Positions 34,486-47,117 of a DNA stretch of 64,000 nucleotides are shown piece by piece (position 1 is the stretch's first letter; every line of letters starts with the position of its first letter). The notes beneath the pieces are model-generated. The model was not told where the DNA came from and did no database searches. It saw only the letters and a program-made list of their open reading frames with translations. The DNA comes from Styela clava (Eukaryota; Chordata; Ascidiacea; Stolidobranchia; Styelidae): NCBI RefSeq assembly GCF_964204865.1, contig NC_135254.1, positions 23,965,313 to 24,029,312 of the forward strand, read 5' to 3'. A program made the translations under genes and the position numbers.

Positions 34486-35008
34486 TAATAAACGCTATTA
34501 TTCACAGTTTTATGTGATAAGTTTCATATAATTTTGTGCAAGAAAAATGCTAGTGTCGACAATAGTCTTAAAATCGATAACTAATTACATGTTTACCAAA
34601 TGCTTGGGTCGCGGGAAGTTAAGAAAATTTTTTTTGGGTTGCGCTAAAAAGTAGTTGCGGACCCATGGCTTAGGGAACCGCGAGACAATTTAACCTCGGA
34701 ACAGAAGCAGTTTGATTTGAAGTAAAATTTAGATGTCATGCTTTTACAGTGTTTCTCCAAAGCACGTCACGCTCTACCGAAGACAATATTACGTAACAAA
34801 CGTTGGTTAACGAGCAAGAGTGTGGCTGTTGTTTATGGAAGGCATGTGCATCTGATTGTAAATCTTCTCGGGGTTATTTAAAAATGCCCCCGCCATAAAA
34901 ATGAAATTAGATACAACGATTCATATATATGTGAGAGTTGGTTTTGCTGTGATAATTCTGGAGGAAAAGAAAAACCACAGTGGCACCGTCCTATCCCGAT
35001 GTCGCTAA

Positions 35009-35149
<141 letters not shown>

Positions 35150-35198
35150 CCCAAGGCAGAAGAACTAGTGGGAGCCAAGCAAGCAGCAAGCAAGCAGG

Positions 35199-35591
35199 CG
35201 TGTTTCCCCGAAAATGAGACCGGATCTTATTTCAATTTTCTTCCGAAAAATAACACTAAGGCTTATTTTCGGGGGATGTCTTAAATTTTTATTTATTAAA
35301 AACCAAAATACTAAGTAGAGAAACACGAGATTTTCAAATATACAGAATATGAAAACCGATATAATATACATTTACTTATAAATAGCGCGTTGTAATTCAA
35401 AATAATTGCAAAATATAGATTAACCAGTCATTTAAACGTGTAGGAGAGATTTCTTGCTATCGATCGAGTCGAAAAAAATTCGCGTTTTCGACTAGGTCTT
35501 TTTTATGGAGAGGGCTTATATTGAAATCATTTAAAAAATTCATGCTAGGTCTTATTTTCAGGGTATAGGTCTTACTTTCGGGTAAACACGG
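35199..35591. mobile_element. Small inverted-repeat element (CGTGTTTCCCCGAAAA ends)
   Basis: Left end CGTGTTTCCCCGAAAATGAG and right end, inverted, CCGTGTTTACCCGAAAGTAA, each with a second CTTATTTTC(G/A)GGG inside. Such ends are common in MITEs of many animals. It is inserted in the hAT-A remnant just after its transposase relic. No target duplication resolved. Confidence 0.7.
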
Positions 35592-35749
35592 TATCTCATT
35601 GTAGTGTTTTAATGTCATTCAATAGAATAGATGAATGCTTGATATACCGCGTTGCTATTTGCTTCCATTTCTTTAGTGGACCGCGAGTCATCGGAAAAAT
35701 TGAAAGTGGACCTTTATGCATAATATTTTTAAAAGTTCGAGAACCACTG

Positions 35750-36342
35750 ATCTAATTCAATACAGATGGGAAAGCAGTTTGTTGGATATACACATCAACC
35801 TTACTGGATAATGAAACATCACATGCAAAAGCTTCGGTTTAAAAAACTTTAGCGTAAGCTAGTATCAATCGTTCATGTTTCACTATGAATAGGTCCAGGA
35901 ATACTCTCGCTCCCACCGTTGGTGATTGTTTAAAACAGTGTTTCCCAACGTGTCAGTCCGCAGACATTGGCTACAAAGCGCAGCGTTCAGGTACTGGTAA
36001 GTTACTGTTGCTGTTTAGGTTCGTTCATGATGTCGTATGATTTTGTGGGAATTGATGGCAAAACATTTCGTTATGGACTTTGTGTCCATATGTTTGAGCA
36101 TAGCTCTCTTGTTAGTTAGTTCTAAATTTTTCAATTTAACAAAGTCAATGAATTTCGTCGTTTTGCATGTCTCTTTGTACATGTAGTCCTATTTAGTAAA
36201 CGCTAAACCTAATTTTAGAACTTTTTATTGAAAAATATTTCCAATGGGATGGAACGGGCTTACATATCTATGGGATGGGACAGAAAAATATGTCCCATGG
36301 ACAAGCCTGCAGATCCAAGCGAAAGAGAACAGGAGTTACATT
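35750..36342. other. Intergenic with single transposon ends
   Basis: No gene. CAGTGTTTCCCAACGTG at 35936-35952 looks like a lone hAT end. GAGCATAGCTCTCTTG at about 36098-36113 is an inverted end of the CAAGAGAGC repeat family. Confidence 0.45.
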
Positions 36343-36688
36343 TAGTGGTATGATTCACACTTTTTGTCAGCCAGTTCCATCACAAAAGTCATATTTTTTA
36401 GCCGGTTCTGTTACAAAAAGTCATATTTTTTTGGCAAATAAACTGATTTTTTTTAACTACTCCCTAATTAACAATTCAAAAAAATGGTTGGGTAAACATC
36501 ATTTTGTCAAAATTTTTGATGATGTTTAGGATTGTCTATAAAAATAAAAATATTGCTGTATAGTGTATATATTTATTTTATATTGATCCATTGACAGTAA
36601 CCAGTAGTTCTAACCGGTTCGCTGATCACATAAAATTCCGTGAGACGGTGCTATAGAACCGATGCGAACCGGCTTAATCCCACCACTG
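36343..36688. mobile_element. hAT MITE, 346 bp
   Basis: Right end, inverted: CAGTGGTGGGATTAAGCCGG. Left end: TAGTGGTATGATTCACAC, diverged. Flanked by a perfect 8-bp duplication GTTACATT (36335-36342 and 36689-36696). AGCCGGTTC-type motifs near both sides. No coding sequence. Confidence 0.87.
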
Positions 36689-37779
36689 GTTACATTCAAG
36701 TGTATCCCATATTTGGAAATATAAAAAAATATGTAGCATGATGAATGATAATTATCCCAAGTCGATCAAGACTCTTCAGGATAGTCATCTTCACTCTTAC
36801 TACAGCATCCTTGCACTATATGAACACGGATCCACCGACACAAAAAATTAAAGAAACATAATAGTTAGTCCCTGAGACACCCAATCGATAGCACATGATG
36901 ATAATTGTTTTAATTCAGCTAATGCTGCTGTATGCTGATGTGCATCGCTCCTCTAAAACATTCACATCTATGCTTTTTATGTAAGGGGGAATACTAATCG
37001 GTAATAGATTCCTGGAACAGTATAGGTAATTATTTATTTATTGAATATGGTAGTAAATTGAAACTACTCGCAAATATACTTTCTACTGTTGAATAATCAC
37101 AGCAAAGCAAAAATTTTCTTATGTGAAGTGATCCATTTTCGGGCCCATTTTCTCGAGAAGAGTGTGAAGTAGGTATGTAAACTTTGCGTTTATATTATTA
37201 ACCTTTTTGACGCATTTTACTATGCACCACAGTCACTAGTTGCTGTCGTTATTTCTATTTAGAAAAGTGGGTTGTTACGGATAAAGTTTTATGACGAATT
37301 TAATTATACATATTTTTTTAAGAATATTGGCGTTTACTGCTTACGTATGGTGGACTTTGTTTGCGAGACACGCATTTATAAAAATCAACCCTGCAGAAAC
37401 CTCGTCGGCATAATTGTTCATTAGGTTAAAGGCATTCATAGCGTTCTGTGTTCTTATTTCGAACCGTATGCTAGTTCTATTGGGAGTTGCACTTGGCAAA
37501 CGCCGCAGTGGTTTAAAAACATACCAATACCTTCAAAGAATGTCGTTGCATTATTAGAATGACAGTAAACTTAACAAATTGAGGTTGAAAAAAAACTCGA
37601 TCTCTGTGCCCGACCTACTGCTGTAACATACTTAAAAGTGAAATAACATTCTAGGCTATTTTTTGTTGTCTTAAATCATCTAGATTTAATACTTTATGTG
37701 GGTGTTGTCTGTAATTCTGTACCCAGTCTTATTTTGTATATCTGTATATATATCTTATTCAGGTATATATTCAGTTCTT
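36689..37779. other. Intergenic, nothing recognised
   Basis: AT-rich with no ORF or repeat I can name. It leads into the LINE fragment, so part may be its 5' flank. Confidence 0.4.
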
Positions 37780-38997
37780 CTCAGGTTACTCTTTTATACA
37801 CGAGGATTCTCCAACAACGGCCGGGGGAGTGTGTTTTTACATAAAAGACTATGTTGAATATTTCAAAACAGATGAATATAAGCTTAATCTTGTTGGCTGG
37901 AAGGATCTGTGGATAAGTGTCAATCTAAACAATAGCAAACAAGTGATTGTACCGGAAATATATAGACATGCCAAACAAGCTCGCAAAAAATTCCACACAT
38001 TGCTAAACGAGTCGCTGCACAAAATTATGATAAACAAGAAAACAGCTTTCTTTCTTGGCGACTTTAAAATAAATTTGTGCAAAACTTCTGATTCCTTCGT
38101 TTTTGAATACTCAAACATGTTACTGTCTAATTCATTACAAGTGTTCACAACTGCGCCTATACCAGAATCACTGATATCTCTTGCACCTCAATTGATCACA
38201 TATATATACAGCAACGAAAACGATTTACAGTTGTTGGATTATGCCTTGTGGTATGGTATTTCTGACCATCTTTTCAGTGTGTATACTTCGCAATAAACCA
38301 TTAAAAAAGAATTCAGAGACAAAATTTGTGCGATCATTGAAATACTTCCACCTTGAATCATTTTTGGAAGACATTGAAAACTCAACAGCTAAATTAAATA
38401 TTGACTGTTTATTCAAGCTTGATATTGAAAAATCATTCGGTACGCTTCTGGAAACTCTAAAATCGGTTGTTGACAAACATGCCGCACTGAGGAAAAAACA
38501 CCCAAAGAACTGAGATTTGTCTCGAAACCATGTTTCCCAATAGATATCAAGAAATTAATCTCGACTCATAAACGTTTTGTATAAATGTCATTTTTTGTCG
38601 ACAGACAAATCAAAAATAAGGTATCACAAAAGATACTTCAACATTCTCTCACACATCAAGAAAAAGGCTTAAACGAAATTTTACAAAGCAGAATTTAAAG
38701 AACTATAGAGGGCGACAAAAAGAAGACTTGGAGTCTCATTAACACAATCACCAATAAGAAACGTAAACGAAATTTTCCACACGAAATTGAGACAACTCAT
38801 AGAATCATATACAACCCCCAGTCCATATGCCAAGAATTTAACACTTACTTTGTAAATTTTGGACCTAATCTTGCATCGAAGCTAGCAAATAATTCTATAA
38901 ATTTTATGAAGTATTTGGGCAAACCTCAGAAAAATTTAATCTATCTGGAGCCTATACTAGAATATGAAATTATTTCCATCGTTAACAAAAAGGATTA
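37780..38997 (+). pseudogene. Non-LTR retrotransposon (LINE) fragment, endonuclease to linker
   Basis: The frame through 37805-38160 reads EDSPTTAGGVCFYIKDYVEY and later AFFLGDFKINL. These match the apurinic-type endonuclease of CR1/Jockey-like LINEs (GGVxxYIK..., FLGDFNINL). A shifted frame then gives the TPT-like and ISDHLxxV blocks (38225-38290). Further shifts give a linker with DKHAALRKK and, near 38730-38990, WSLINTITNKKRKRN and EFNTYFVNFGPNLASKLANN, the part just before the reverse transcriptase. Reverse transcriptase itself is missing. Stops and frame changes show it is dead. Confidence 0.8.
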
Positions 38998-39074
38998 AAG
39001 AAAGGCTTTTGAACGGACGGTCTGTCTATTCGTTTTCTATAACTTATGATTCGTATCATTAGCAAGGACCTTAC

Positions 39075-39895
39075 AGATTTCTTTAAAGAAGGGTCGCCTA
39101 ACCCGTGGCCAGCGGAAGCATTTTGAGTGGCCCGCGCCGTATTTTTCAGAATTGGATAAAAAAATTGGAGTAAATCTATTTTTTGAGTGATGTAGTATAC
39201 AAAGATGTGATACAAACGATTTGTATATTTTCCTGAAATGCGCTCTGCCAGCCCTTGCAAACGAGACATTAGGGTCATTTCGAATCGAAACCAACTTGGA
39301 GGAAATATCGATAAATAAAGGTGCCATAGCCGCTTACACACTTGGTCTTTAACTACTCTATATGATGTTATCGCAAAACAATAGAAGCCATTCTCAGATT
39401 GAGAATTCGCTAATGAATGTATATTATATATTGTTCGGGTTGCCAATGTTTTACGTCCGGAAATAAAAGAGGTGTTTGCAAAAATAGCCTGTCAAGACAG
39501 ACCATAACTCGTCATGTCAAAGAACTTGAGAAGTCTAACAGCGGAGACTTCAATTGCAAAGGCGGGAAAATTTTCATCGTATTCCTTGGCGCTTGACGAA
39601 AGCACTGGCATCATGTAGTCATCAATGCTGGCATCAAGGTTACTGCTCAGTTGGCGATCTTCTTACGGGGAGTTAATAATGATTTCGAAATTACCGCAGA
39701 GCTTGCAGCAATAGTCCTTACTAAGGGCACGACCTGCGGCATTATTGTTCCAATCTTTATGAAACTACGCAACGAGAAACCATAATGAAATGCCAATAAC
39801 AGAGGTTAAACATCCTACTCGCGAATGCGCGATGAAGTCCTGGAAGGAATTCTCAGTTCCCCGTCATCAAAGGTCCTTTCTGAACTGCGGACGAT
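39075..39895 (+). pseudogene. Decayed hAT element with transposase relic
   Basis: Near 39085 the sequence GGGTCGCCTAACCCGTGGCC looks like a hAT end (GGGTCGCCAACCCG type). From 39455, in shifting frames, SLSRQTITRHVKELEKS, then YSLALDESTGI, then QLAIFLRGVNNDFEITAELA and TKGTTCG follow the order of GTF2IRD2/FAM200-type hAT transposases (compare the intact copy at 28537-29968). The rest is not recognisable and no second end was found. Confidence 0.7.
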
Positions 39896-40244
39896 TTTCG
39901 TTAAATGTATTTTTTGAAATTAATAAGTAGAAAACTAAGTCGACTCTATGTAAATAGTAAGCGTCAAAATTTTAAAAAAATATATAAAATGAAATTCATC
40001 AAAAATAATTTCTGTGATAACCCACCTTTAACACCTTCTTTTCATATTGACTCCGGTAAGCACTTCTCACTGATGTTTGAGCAAAGTTGTTGCTACCGGC
40101 AACGTTTCGTGTTCATTCTCTAAACCGGCACGATTCTGGTTTACGTGATCTGCGCGGTTAGTTGTTTGGAGGTATATTTGTGACTTCAAAGTTATACTTT
40201 TATTTCATCGCTGTACCGATATAATACAGCGCCTCAACAGCAAT
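39896..40244. other. Upstream region of ODAD3
   Basis: No gene recognised. Must contain the ODAD3 5' UTR and perhaps its promoter; no clear motif. Confidence 0.35.
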
Positions 40245-43200
40245 ATGAGAGGTCAGTCAGGAATGCATAAACCTCCAATTCAAGAACAAATATCGGAAAT
40301 CACCAAAAAAATTTCGCTTTTGGGTAAGTTAGTAATTTTTAATTACCGCAGTCCAGAATGGTGTATGTCTGTATCATGGTGTTTTGCGGTATCAAACCCT
40401 ACACACTGACACATTATTATAATTATTTGTAGCCTATATGTTATTTTCACTCAATGATATACTTTATTTTCACTTAAATTCTGGTAAGTTAGATCAATTG
40501 TCAGAATGTTGAATGAACTCATTACAAGTCTCAGTGATCATCACTGCATTTATATATTTGTCATCAGAATATTTTAGTATTATTGTTTTTTATTATCTCT
40601 TTTAATCCAAATATCAGTAGGACACAGTTCTCCGATTCCAAGGATAGTCCCCATATTAAAAGACATCAATTATAACAGTGAATGCAACCCATTTCTTCTT
40701 GAGACAGTCTGGGCCTCCATACTGACGAAAAACCGGCACTGCACAACAAACTAAAAGACAGCGCAATCCAAAAATGCCTCATATTTTCGTTTTATTGAAA
40801 AAAATTTTACCATAGCTTTCGAGAGTTTTTAGCTAAAAACGCCATGATAAATTTAAATTATTGAAACAAGCATGGCCCTTGTCGCCCTTGTTTCAGAGAT
40901 AAATTGTGTGTTTGTTTTATTGAACCAAATATTAAGACATCTTGGAATCAGAGAACTGTGCTCTATTGAATTTAGTGTGATTTCACTACTGGGTTTGATT
41001 TTAACCTCATTTTAAACTTTAGTTTGTCAAAAGATCAAATTTTCTCACTGATCAGTCAACTCATAATTTATATTTTTATAGAGGGTGATCGTAAAGCTTA
41101 TTATGAAAGTTCACAATGGTCAATCAAGAAGAACAGAGAGATTATCGCGAGAATGAGACAAGAGAATAAAACATTGCACAAGACATTAGCAGATCTGCTT
41201 GCGGTAAGTAGCCTATTCTGTGTGAGAATTAAGAATATTTTGTGAATTCTCTGTATCCTCTAGCTAGCATTGTTTACATTTTTAGAAAACAACCTCCAAA
41301 GTTTTCAAACTTCACAATCTGTGCAATTTGGCTCATGTTTTTTCAATTACATTCGTGTTTTTTAAATTTGTTGAACATGCTTTTTGATTTGTTCAGGGAG
41401 ATGATAAAGTTATAGATGAAGCATTTGAAGGTAGACATGTGGAACGAGCAGCATTGCGTAACAAGTCTGGAAAAACTGCTATCATGATTATAGATCAAAA
41501 GGTTATTTTATTTATTTTTCAATTTTGACAATATACTTTTATACAACTTCAATATAAAGGTGTTCTTTGGTGAGATTTGTGAAGTGCCTTTCTAGCATGT
41601 GACTACTTTGTATCCAAGTCATTCTACAATAAGTTAAACCTGCTATGAGTTGGAATTGACCTAAAATTAAAAGTATTACCAGAAAATTAATTTGAATCTA
41701 GTAAAATATTGTATTGTAATATTGTAATCTAAAATTTATCAATTCATGTGTAATTTTATTTGTATTATTGCTCCTAACCTTGTAAAATTATGCCCAGGTT
41801 TGTGACAGTAAGAAGAGATTGAATGCTTTGAAATCGACGAGTGAAGCAAGAAAAAGAAAATTGAATGAACTTCAAACCCAACATGATCAGATGGTGAAGG
41901 ACAAATCAGCTGCTGAAGAGTTAGATAAAGGAGAGAGTGAATCAGCTCAGGTAAATATGATTTTTTTTCATGCGTAAAATAGTTCAATTTTCTTTTGTGA
42001 TTAGAAATTTGTTTTATTTAACTTAAGGAAAATAATCAATGATAGCATCTTTATTATTTCACACAGCCTTCACACATCATTTCCAATCCTGCAAACAATG
42101 CCCAATACAGAGATATTGTGAAATTTGATACTGGTCGATATTTCCTACAGATAATGAGAACATTTTTATGTCAAAATACAATTTGACTTTTCAGTAATAA
42201 TCTGGTATAGAATTTGAATTGTTAAATCATCGATCAATCCATCTATGAATATTCAATTTTATTCTTGTTATGATTCGTCTGAATTCAAGTTTTAGCAAAA
42301 CTTAGTCATGCTCACTGTACGACATGAGGTGTACATGCATCATTTTGCTAAATTGTTATTATTGGGAAAATTGTCTTTCACCGCAACAAGGGGATCAATC
42401 TCAAATCAATTTCAAATCTTCAGTATTTAAAGATGAAAATAGATGCTAGATGATAATTACTTATATATTGTTTTAATTTTCCATGAGTCATATTGGCCCC
42501 CATATTTACCCAAATTTATTTTTTATTTTTTAATTTATGGAAACGCTTTTTACGAAGTATGGAAACACTGGTATATGACCCTTGTGTCAACATATTTGAG
42601 AATTGTTTTTATGTTTACATTACAATAGCATTTAAGACAACTGGAAAATCGTTTGGATAAAGCAAGATTAAAAAGTCAGGAAGCAGATCACATCAGTAAA
42701 GTTTATGAAAAAATCAAAGCCCATTTACAACAGGTGCGTAAGTCAGTAGAACCTATTCGTGATAAACAGCCGGTTGGAAACTCATTTGCAATAAACAATG
42801 TTACACAGTACAATTGCAAAACAGTGATTGCAAGGATCATTTTAGGTAGTTTCATCATTTTATTGTGAGAGAATTATCTTGAAATTCAATTAAATGAAAA
42901 TTGTTCATTTATTCATTATTCCTATAAAAGCATATGCGAAAGCAAAGGAGTATTAAAATATCAATTATTCAAAACAAAATATTTGTGTCGAACAGATGAC
43001 AATGGAATTGTTTCTATCACACACATAAGAAGGAACTTGTCTATAAACTGTGTTTATTTTAACAGGAGAGTCTGACTTTCCATAATCAATTAGATGCTCA
43101 GGAAGCAGATATATTAAAAACAAGACATGAATTAAAAGAAGTTCAGTCCATGTATAGTGATGCTCAAGTTGCAAGAGATGATGCTAAAGAGGAATTAGCA

Positions 43201-46200
43201 AGACATGAAGCTATTGTTTACAAGTATGTTATTGTTTGTTTAATAGACATGGTAAATTAGAAAAATTTTAAGTTTGGTCACATTGATCTCCTTTAATAAT
43301 CTGTTGATAAGACATTTTTAAAATTCTGTAGTATTATGTTTTATTTTGCATAAGAATTATTACATTGGAAAAAATAGTGTTATATAAAGTTAATTGATGA
43401 TTGGAAGCAATTTATTCTTTAATACTTTATCAGAGAGAGAAAAGAAAGAGAAGAAGCTCTGGCTGAACTCAAACTACAAGCTGAAGAAAAGAAGGCTCAT
43501 GCAGAAAGAGTAGAACGAAGGGTAACCAAATTTTTTTGAAATCTGAATTAGTGGTTTAATTTTAAGCCTCAATACATAATAACTTGAAATCTAAATTTGA
43601 AAAAATTGAATCATGAAAATCTCATCAAAAATGTATTGTGGGGAATTCTCCTTTGATCTAAAATTCCAACATCAAATATATAGCAATGTAGCCTACATTG
43701 TATTGTGGTACAATCTTAATTAACAATTTTTATTCTTGCAAGATTTGGAATATCGACTTCATTAGTGCTATATCACAAATTGCTCATAGGACTTCAGAGC
43801 AAATATACAAGTCTCTGTATGGAGTGATCTGTTCTGTGCAACAAATTTCTGATTCTACTTGAAACAGTACAAGAATGTATGCAATACCACCTATACTGAA
43901 TGAGTCTTTGTAAAATAAATATATTTCTTATATTTTCCTCTTTAAAATTTGCAGATGCAGAGAGCAGCATTAGGTGAGCAAGAACTTGGACAGGAGGGAC
44001 AGAAACCTGCTCTCACCGAAGAAGAACAAGAGAAGAAAATCACAACATTTGAGGAAGCTTTCATCAGGATTAAAGAAGCGACTGGAGTATCTGATGTGCA
44101 AGTCCGTTCTTTCATATATCAAGTTCTATATATCATAATATAACTACCTAATTGTTTTCCAAACCTATCGATTTAATGACTAAGCTGAGTATAACTACTA
44201 AGAAAATAATGGCAAGAAATGAAACATTTAACAATAATAAAAAATGTTTTCAATTACCGGTAATAAAGAATACCAATTTCTATACTCAATAAACACAATG
44301 ATTTAAAATACCTTTGTTGGATATGAATCAGATTTCAGCACTCTTAATTTCCTGTTGTTCACGCTTCGTGTTAAGAGTGCTTATTCCATCACAACTTTGG
44401 TTACACTGTGTGTGTCTGTAGGTTCAAATCCCGCGGGGGATGATTATGTGCCCGATGTTTACTGGATTTTTCATCACCGTAGAGTGGTTCACGTAATCGC
44501 TGGTCAGTTACAGCTTCTTCCACAACCAAGTACATACATTTAAATCAGTTGGTAAATATTGCCCTAATCGTCACAGACTGGTAACCAAATGAGACATGGT
44601 TTGCCATATAAATGAGCCATCTTATCGACTCTTCTCTTTCCCATGATATATATATTTATATACAAAATTCCGGTGTACCTAATTTCTACGTAATTGTTTT
44701 TCAGGAAGTTGTGGATAGATTCCGTTCCCAAGGAGAAACTCAGAAACATCTGGAAGAATTGAAGGCAAACAATAAGAAACAACTTGATAGATTGAAGGAA
44801 GAGAAAGAGAAATTACAACAGGAATATGAAGAAATGAAATATTCTGGGGAAGCTAAACTTTCAAAGTAAATTTTCTCTCATCTACTAAATTCTAGTGATT
44901 GTGATTACTCTGTGTTGTGCTTAAGTTCAGTTATACTAGTATGCATTATTCTGAATCTGGTTATATCCATTTAGGATAAGTAGAAATATACTGTACCAAT
45001 TTTCATTCATTTTTGGTTATAACAGCAATCTGACTTGAGATAAAACTATATTTTAAATTTGACATGCATTTTGGTATATTCTGCTACTTGTTTATTCTAT
45101 GGAAAAGAAGTTGTTCTTCTCATTATAAAAGCATTTTCATCATACAAATCATATTTCATCTTCTGCATTTGATTCAGTGGTCAACGAATGTTGGAAGAAT
45201 TTGAGCAGCATTTGATGGAAGAGCAGCAAAGACGAGATGATGCTGCAGAGAAATTGGAGAGAGCAAGTGGTATACTTGTGAGTGTGAAAGCTGGAGTTGA
45301 ACATCTTGCAGACAAACTACAACACCTCAAAACGGTATGTGTTCGAAGTTATAGATACATTTTTTTCGTTCCATATGTTTATGAGGCGTTTCATGGTACT
45401 GATTATACTAACTGGATGTCTGAAATTTGTTTTTTCTTAACAACATGGTAATTTATAACAAATCATAAAAGTAAATATCCTTTGTGGCATCCCCAAAACT
45501 AGGAATAATGTCTCCATGACAACTTAATTTTTTTTTCCTGAGGGAAGATTCAACCTGCCATTGGAATTTTTTTCTTATTATTTTTGTTGTATTGATTTCA
45601 TGGGTTACATAGTGAAAAAGATGACTTATTCTTCATGAGTTCTTTATCTATTAAATTTCAGTTATTTATTTGGGATTGTCCTGAAATAAGATTATTATTT
45701 TCAGATGAAAAGTCATGTTCCAACTGCTCATTTATCACCATCTTCTGATGAGTATGTACTTGATCTTCTCTCAATATCAGAGGAAAAACTTCTCAAATTA
45801 CTTGAGGAATTAGATGGGCGACAGCTTGCAGATATATTGAGACAAATGGAGGAGGAAGAGGTGAAATTTTCTTGTCTATGTTGAAAACTACACATGAAAC
45901 ATTTTGACAGAATGGTGATGCCTTAGTTTAGACCAGGGGAGGGAAAACTGAAGCCGGTGGGCCATATAATATTCAATGTGATCAGCGAAGTATTTATGAC
46001 ATGTTAACAGCACTTTTTGTTCATGTATAAATATTTTTTGAAATGCCTCGTCATTATTGGTAATCTATCTACAACATATCCTGCTGTTCCTCGCAATGGG
46101 ATGGATTTTCCTAAAAATGGCATATATTTGCTATGAAATAAACACTGCAAAGTAAGAGTTTCAGAATCTTGGTTTCAAAACACATTGAATGTCCCACCAA

Positions 46201-47117
46201 CAATTTACCTAATGTATACTTGAAATAAAGGCTGCCTAATGGAGGGCTGGTCTAAACATCTCAATTTCTGTGATTGGCAATAACCATAAACCATAAAAAG
46301 CTGCGAGAAGTCTATTCTATAAGAAATATTGAAAATGACCTCATCATTTGTATGCTAATAAATATTTTAGTTATCAGAGGTTTTGAAAGTTTTATTAAAT
46401 AAAACTGTCACCAGGCTTTCTTAGTCCCAATCTGAGGTAAATAAATGTGGAATCCATCTGTCTAAATACAATATCCTATTAATTTTGTTATATTTTATTT
46501 AGCATTTGAGTATCAAAGTTTTGTGAGGTCCATTGGGGGTTAGCCTAAAGTTTTGCGTCTCATTATACCAAGAAGTTTCCCCAGCCCTATTGGTCTAGGT
46601 TCCAAATGAACATGCTGATATCAGATTGGTTTAAATTATTTTAGATTCAGTCCAATCTGGCATCAGGAGGTTAATTAAATGGACATTTAGTCACTTATTT
46701 AATTCTCATCTTCCCTTGACTAACCATTTTAAAACATCTAAAACTATTTTTTTCAGTTTCACTCCAGCATTGAAGGGAAGTTGCCACCATCGAATACTCG
46801 AATAAATCTACCTGCGGCTCAAAAACATGACGCCTATGAAGGTTTGTTTGATGTTTTTATATGAGAAAAAAGGCTGTACTTATCGTAGAAAAACAACAAA
46901 TTGTCCCAGCAACACTTAATTGTATCAAAAGCAATTTTTAACAGTTATTACTTTGGTTGACTTCCATTAATCTTCTTTAGATGAAGATGCAGAGAGTGGT
47001 GAGGATGACACTGGAGCGCCAACAAGAGATGCTTTGAAACGGAGATCACAACAGATCGTAGATACTAAGTTGAAAAAAGGTAGAAGCCGACCAAGAAAAA
47101 AGAAAGGCAAAAATTAA
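40245..47117 (+). CDS. ODAD3: Outer dynein arm docking complex subunit 3 (CCDC151), complete, 13 exons
   Basis: ODAD3 is a coiled-coil protein of the docking complex that fixes outer dynein arms on axonemal doublet microtubules, needed for ciliary motility. Exons: 40245-40323, 41082-41203, 41397-41501, 41798-41950, 42629-42733, 43066-43223, 43434-43521, 43955-44101, 44705-44865, 45178-45334, 45705-45860, 46757-46841, 46981-47117. All have GT-AG borders and matching phases; the sum is 1653 nt, 550 residues plus stop. Diagnostic matches to vertebrate ODAD3, in order: LLEGDRKAYYESSQWSIKKN (about 26-45), RQLENRLDKARLKSQEADHI, KTRHELKEVQ, ERKEREEALAELKLQAEEKK, EEMKYSGEAKL, VEHLADKL, SEEKLLKLLEEL, EGKLPPSNTRINLP, and a basic tail ending KKKGKN. 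Nearly the whole protein is charged coiled coil. The start ATG is the first in the exon; vertebrate proteins are about 45 residues longer, mainly at the N-terminus, so an upstream start cannot be excluded. Confidence 0.95.
44395..44530 (+). repeat. SINE-like repeat in ODAD3 intron 8
   Basis: GTAGGTTCAAATCCCGCGGG is a clean B-box-like motif (GGTTCAAATCC), followed by GAGTGGTTCACGTAATCGCT, the tail shared with the other SINE-like copies (6190, 11825 minus, 2855). Confidence 0.55.
45936..46606. mobile_element. Decayed hAT-like insertion in ODAD3 intron 11
   Basis: Left end CAGGGGAGGGAAAACTGAAG followed by GTGGGCCAT. Right end GTTTCCCCAGCCCTATTG, roughly its inverse. The flanks GTTTAGAC and GTCTAGGT agree in only five of eight bases, so the target duplication is eroded or absent. 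Confidence 0.5.

Larger units (their letters stand above)
20823..34667. mobile_element. hAT-B: second-level element inside hAT-A
   Basis: Left end CAGGGGTTCGCAACTAC (20823-20839) and right end GTAGTTGCGGACCCATG (34651-34667) are inverted with few changes. They are flanked by a perfect 8-bp duplication GCTTAGGG (20815-20822 and 34668-34675). GGGTCGCG / CGCGACCC motifs lie near both ends. The interior is a patchwork: several rearranged fragments of the same BED/hAT transposon family, a tandem duplication, a foldback segment and the third-level hAT. It is too long and mixed to be one original unit. Confidence 0.8.
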
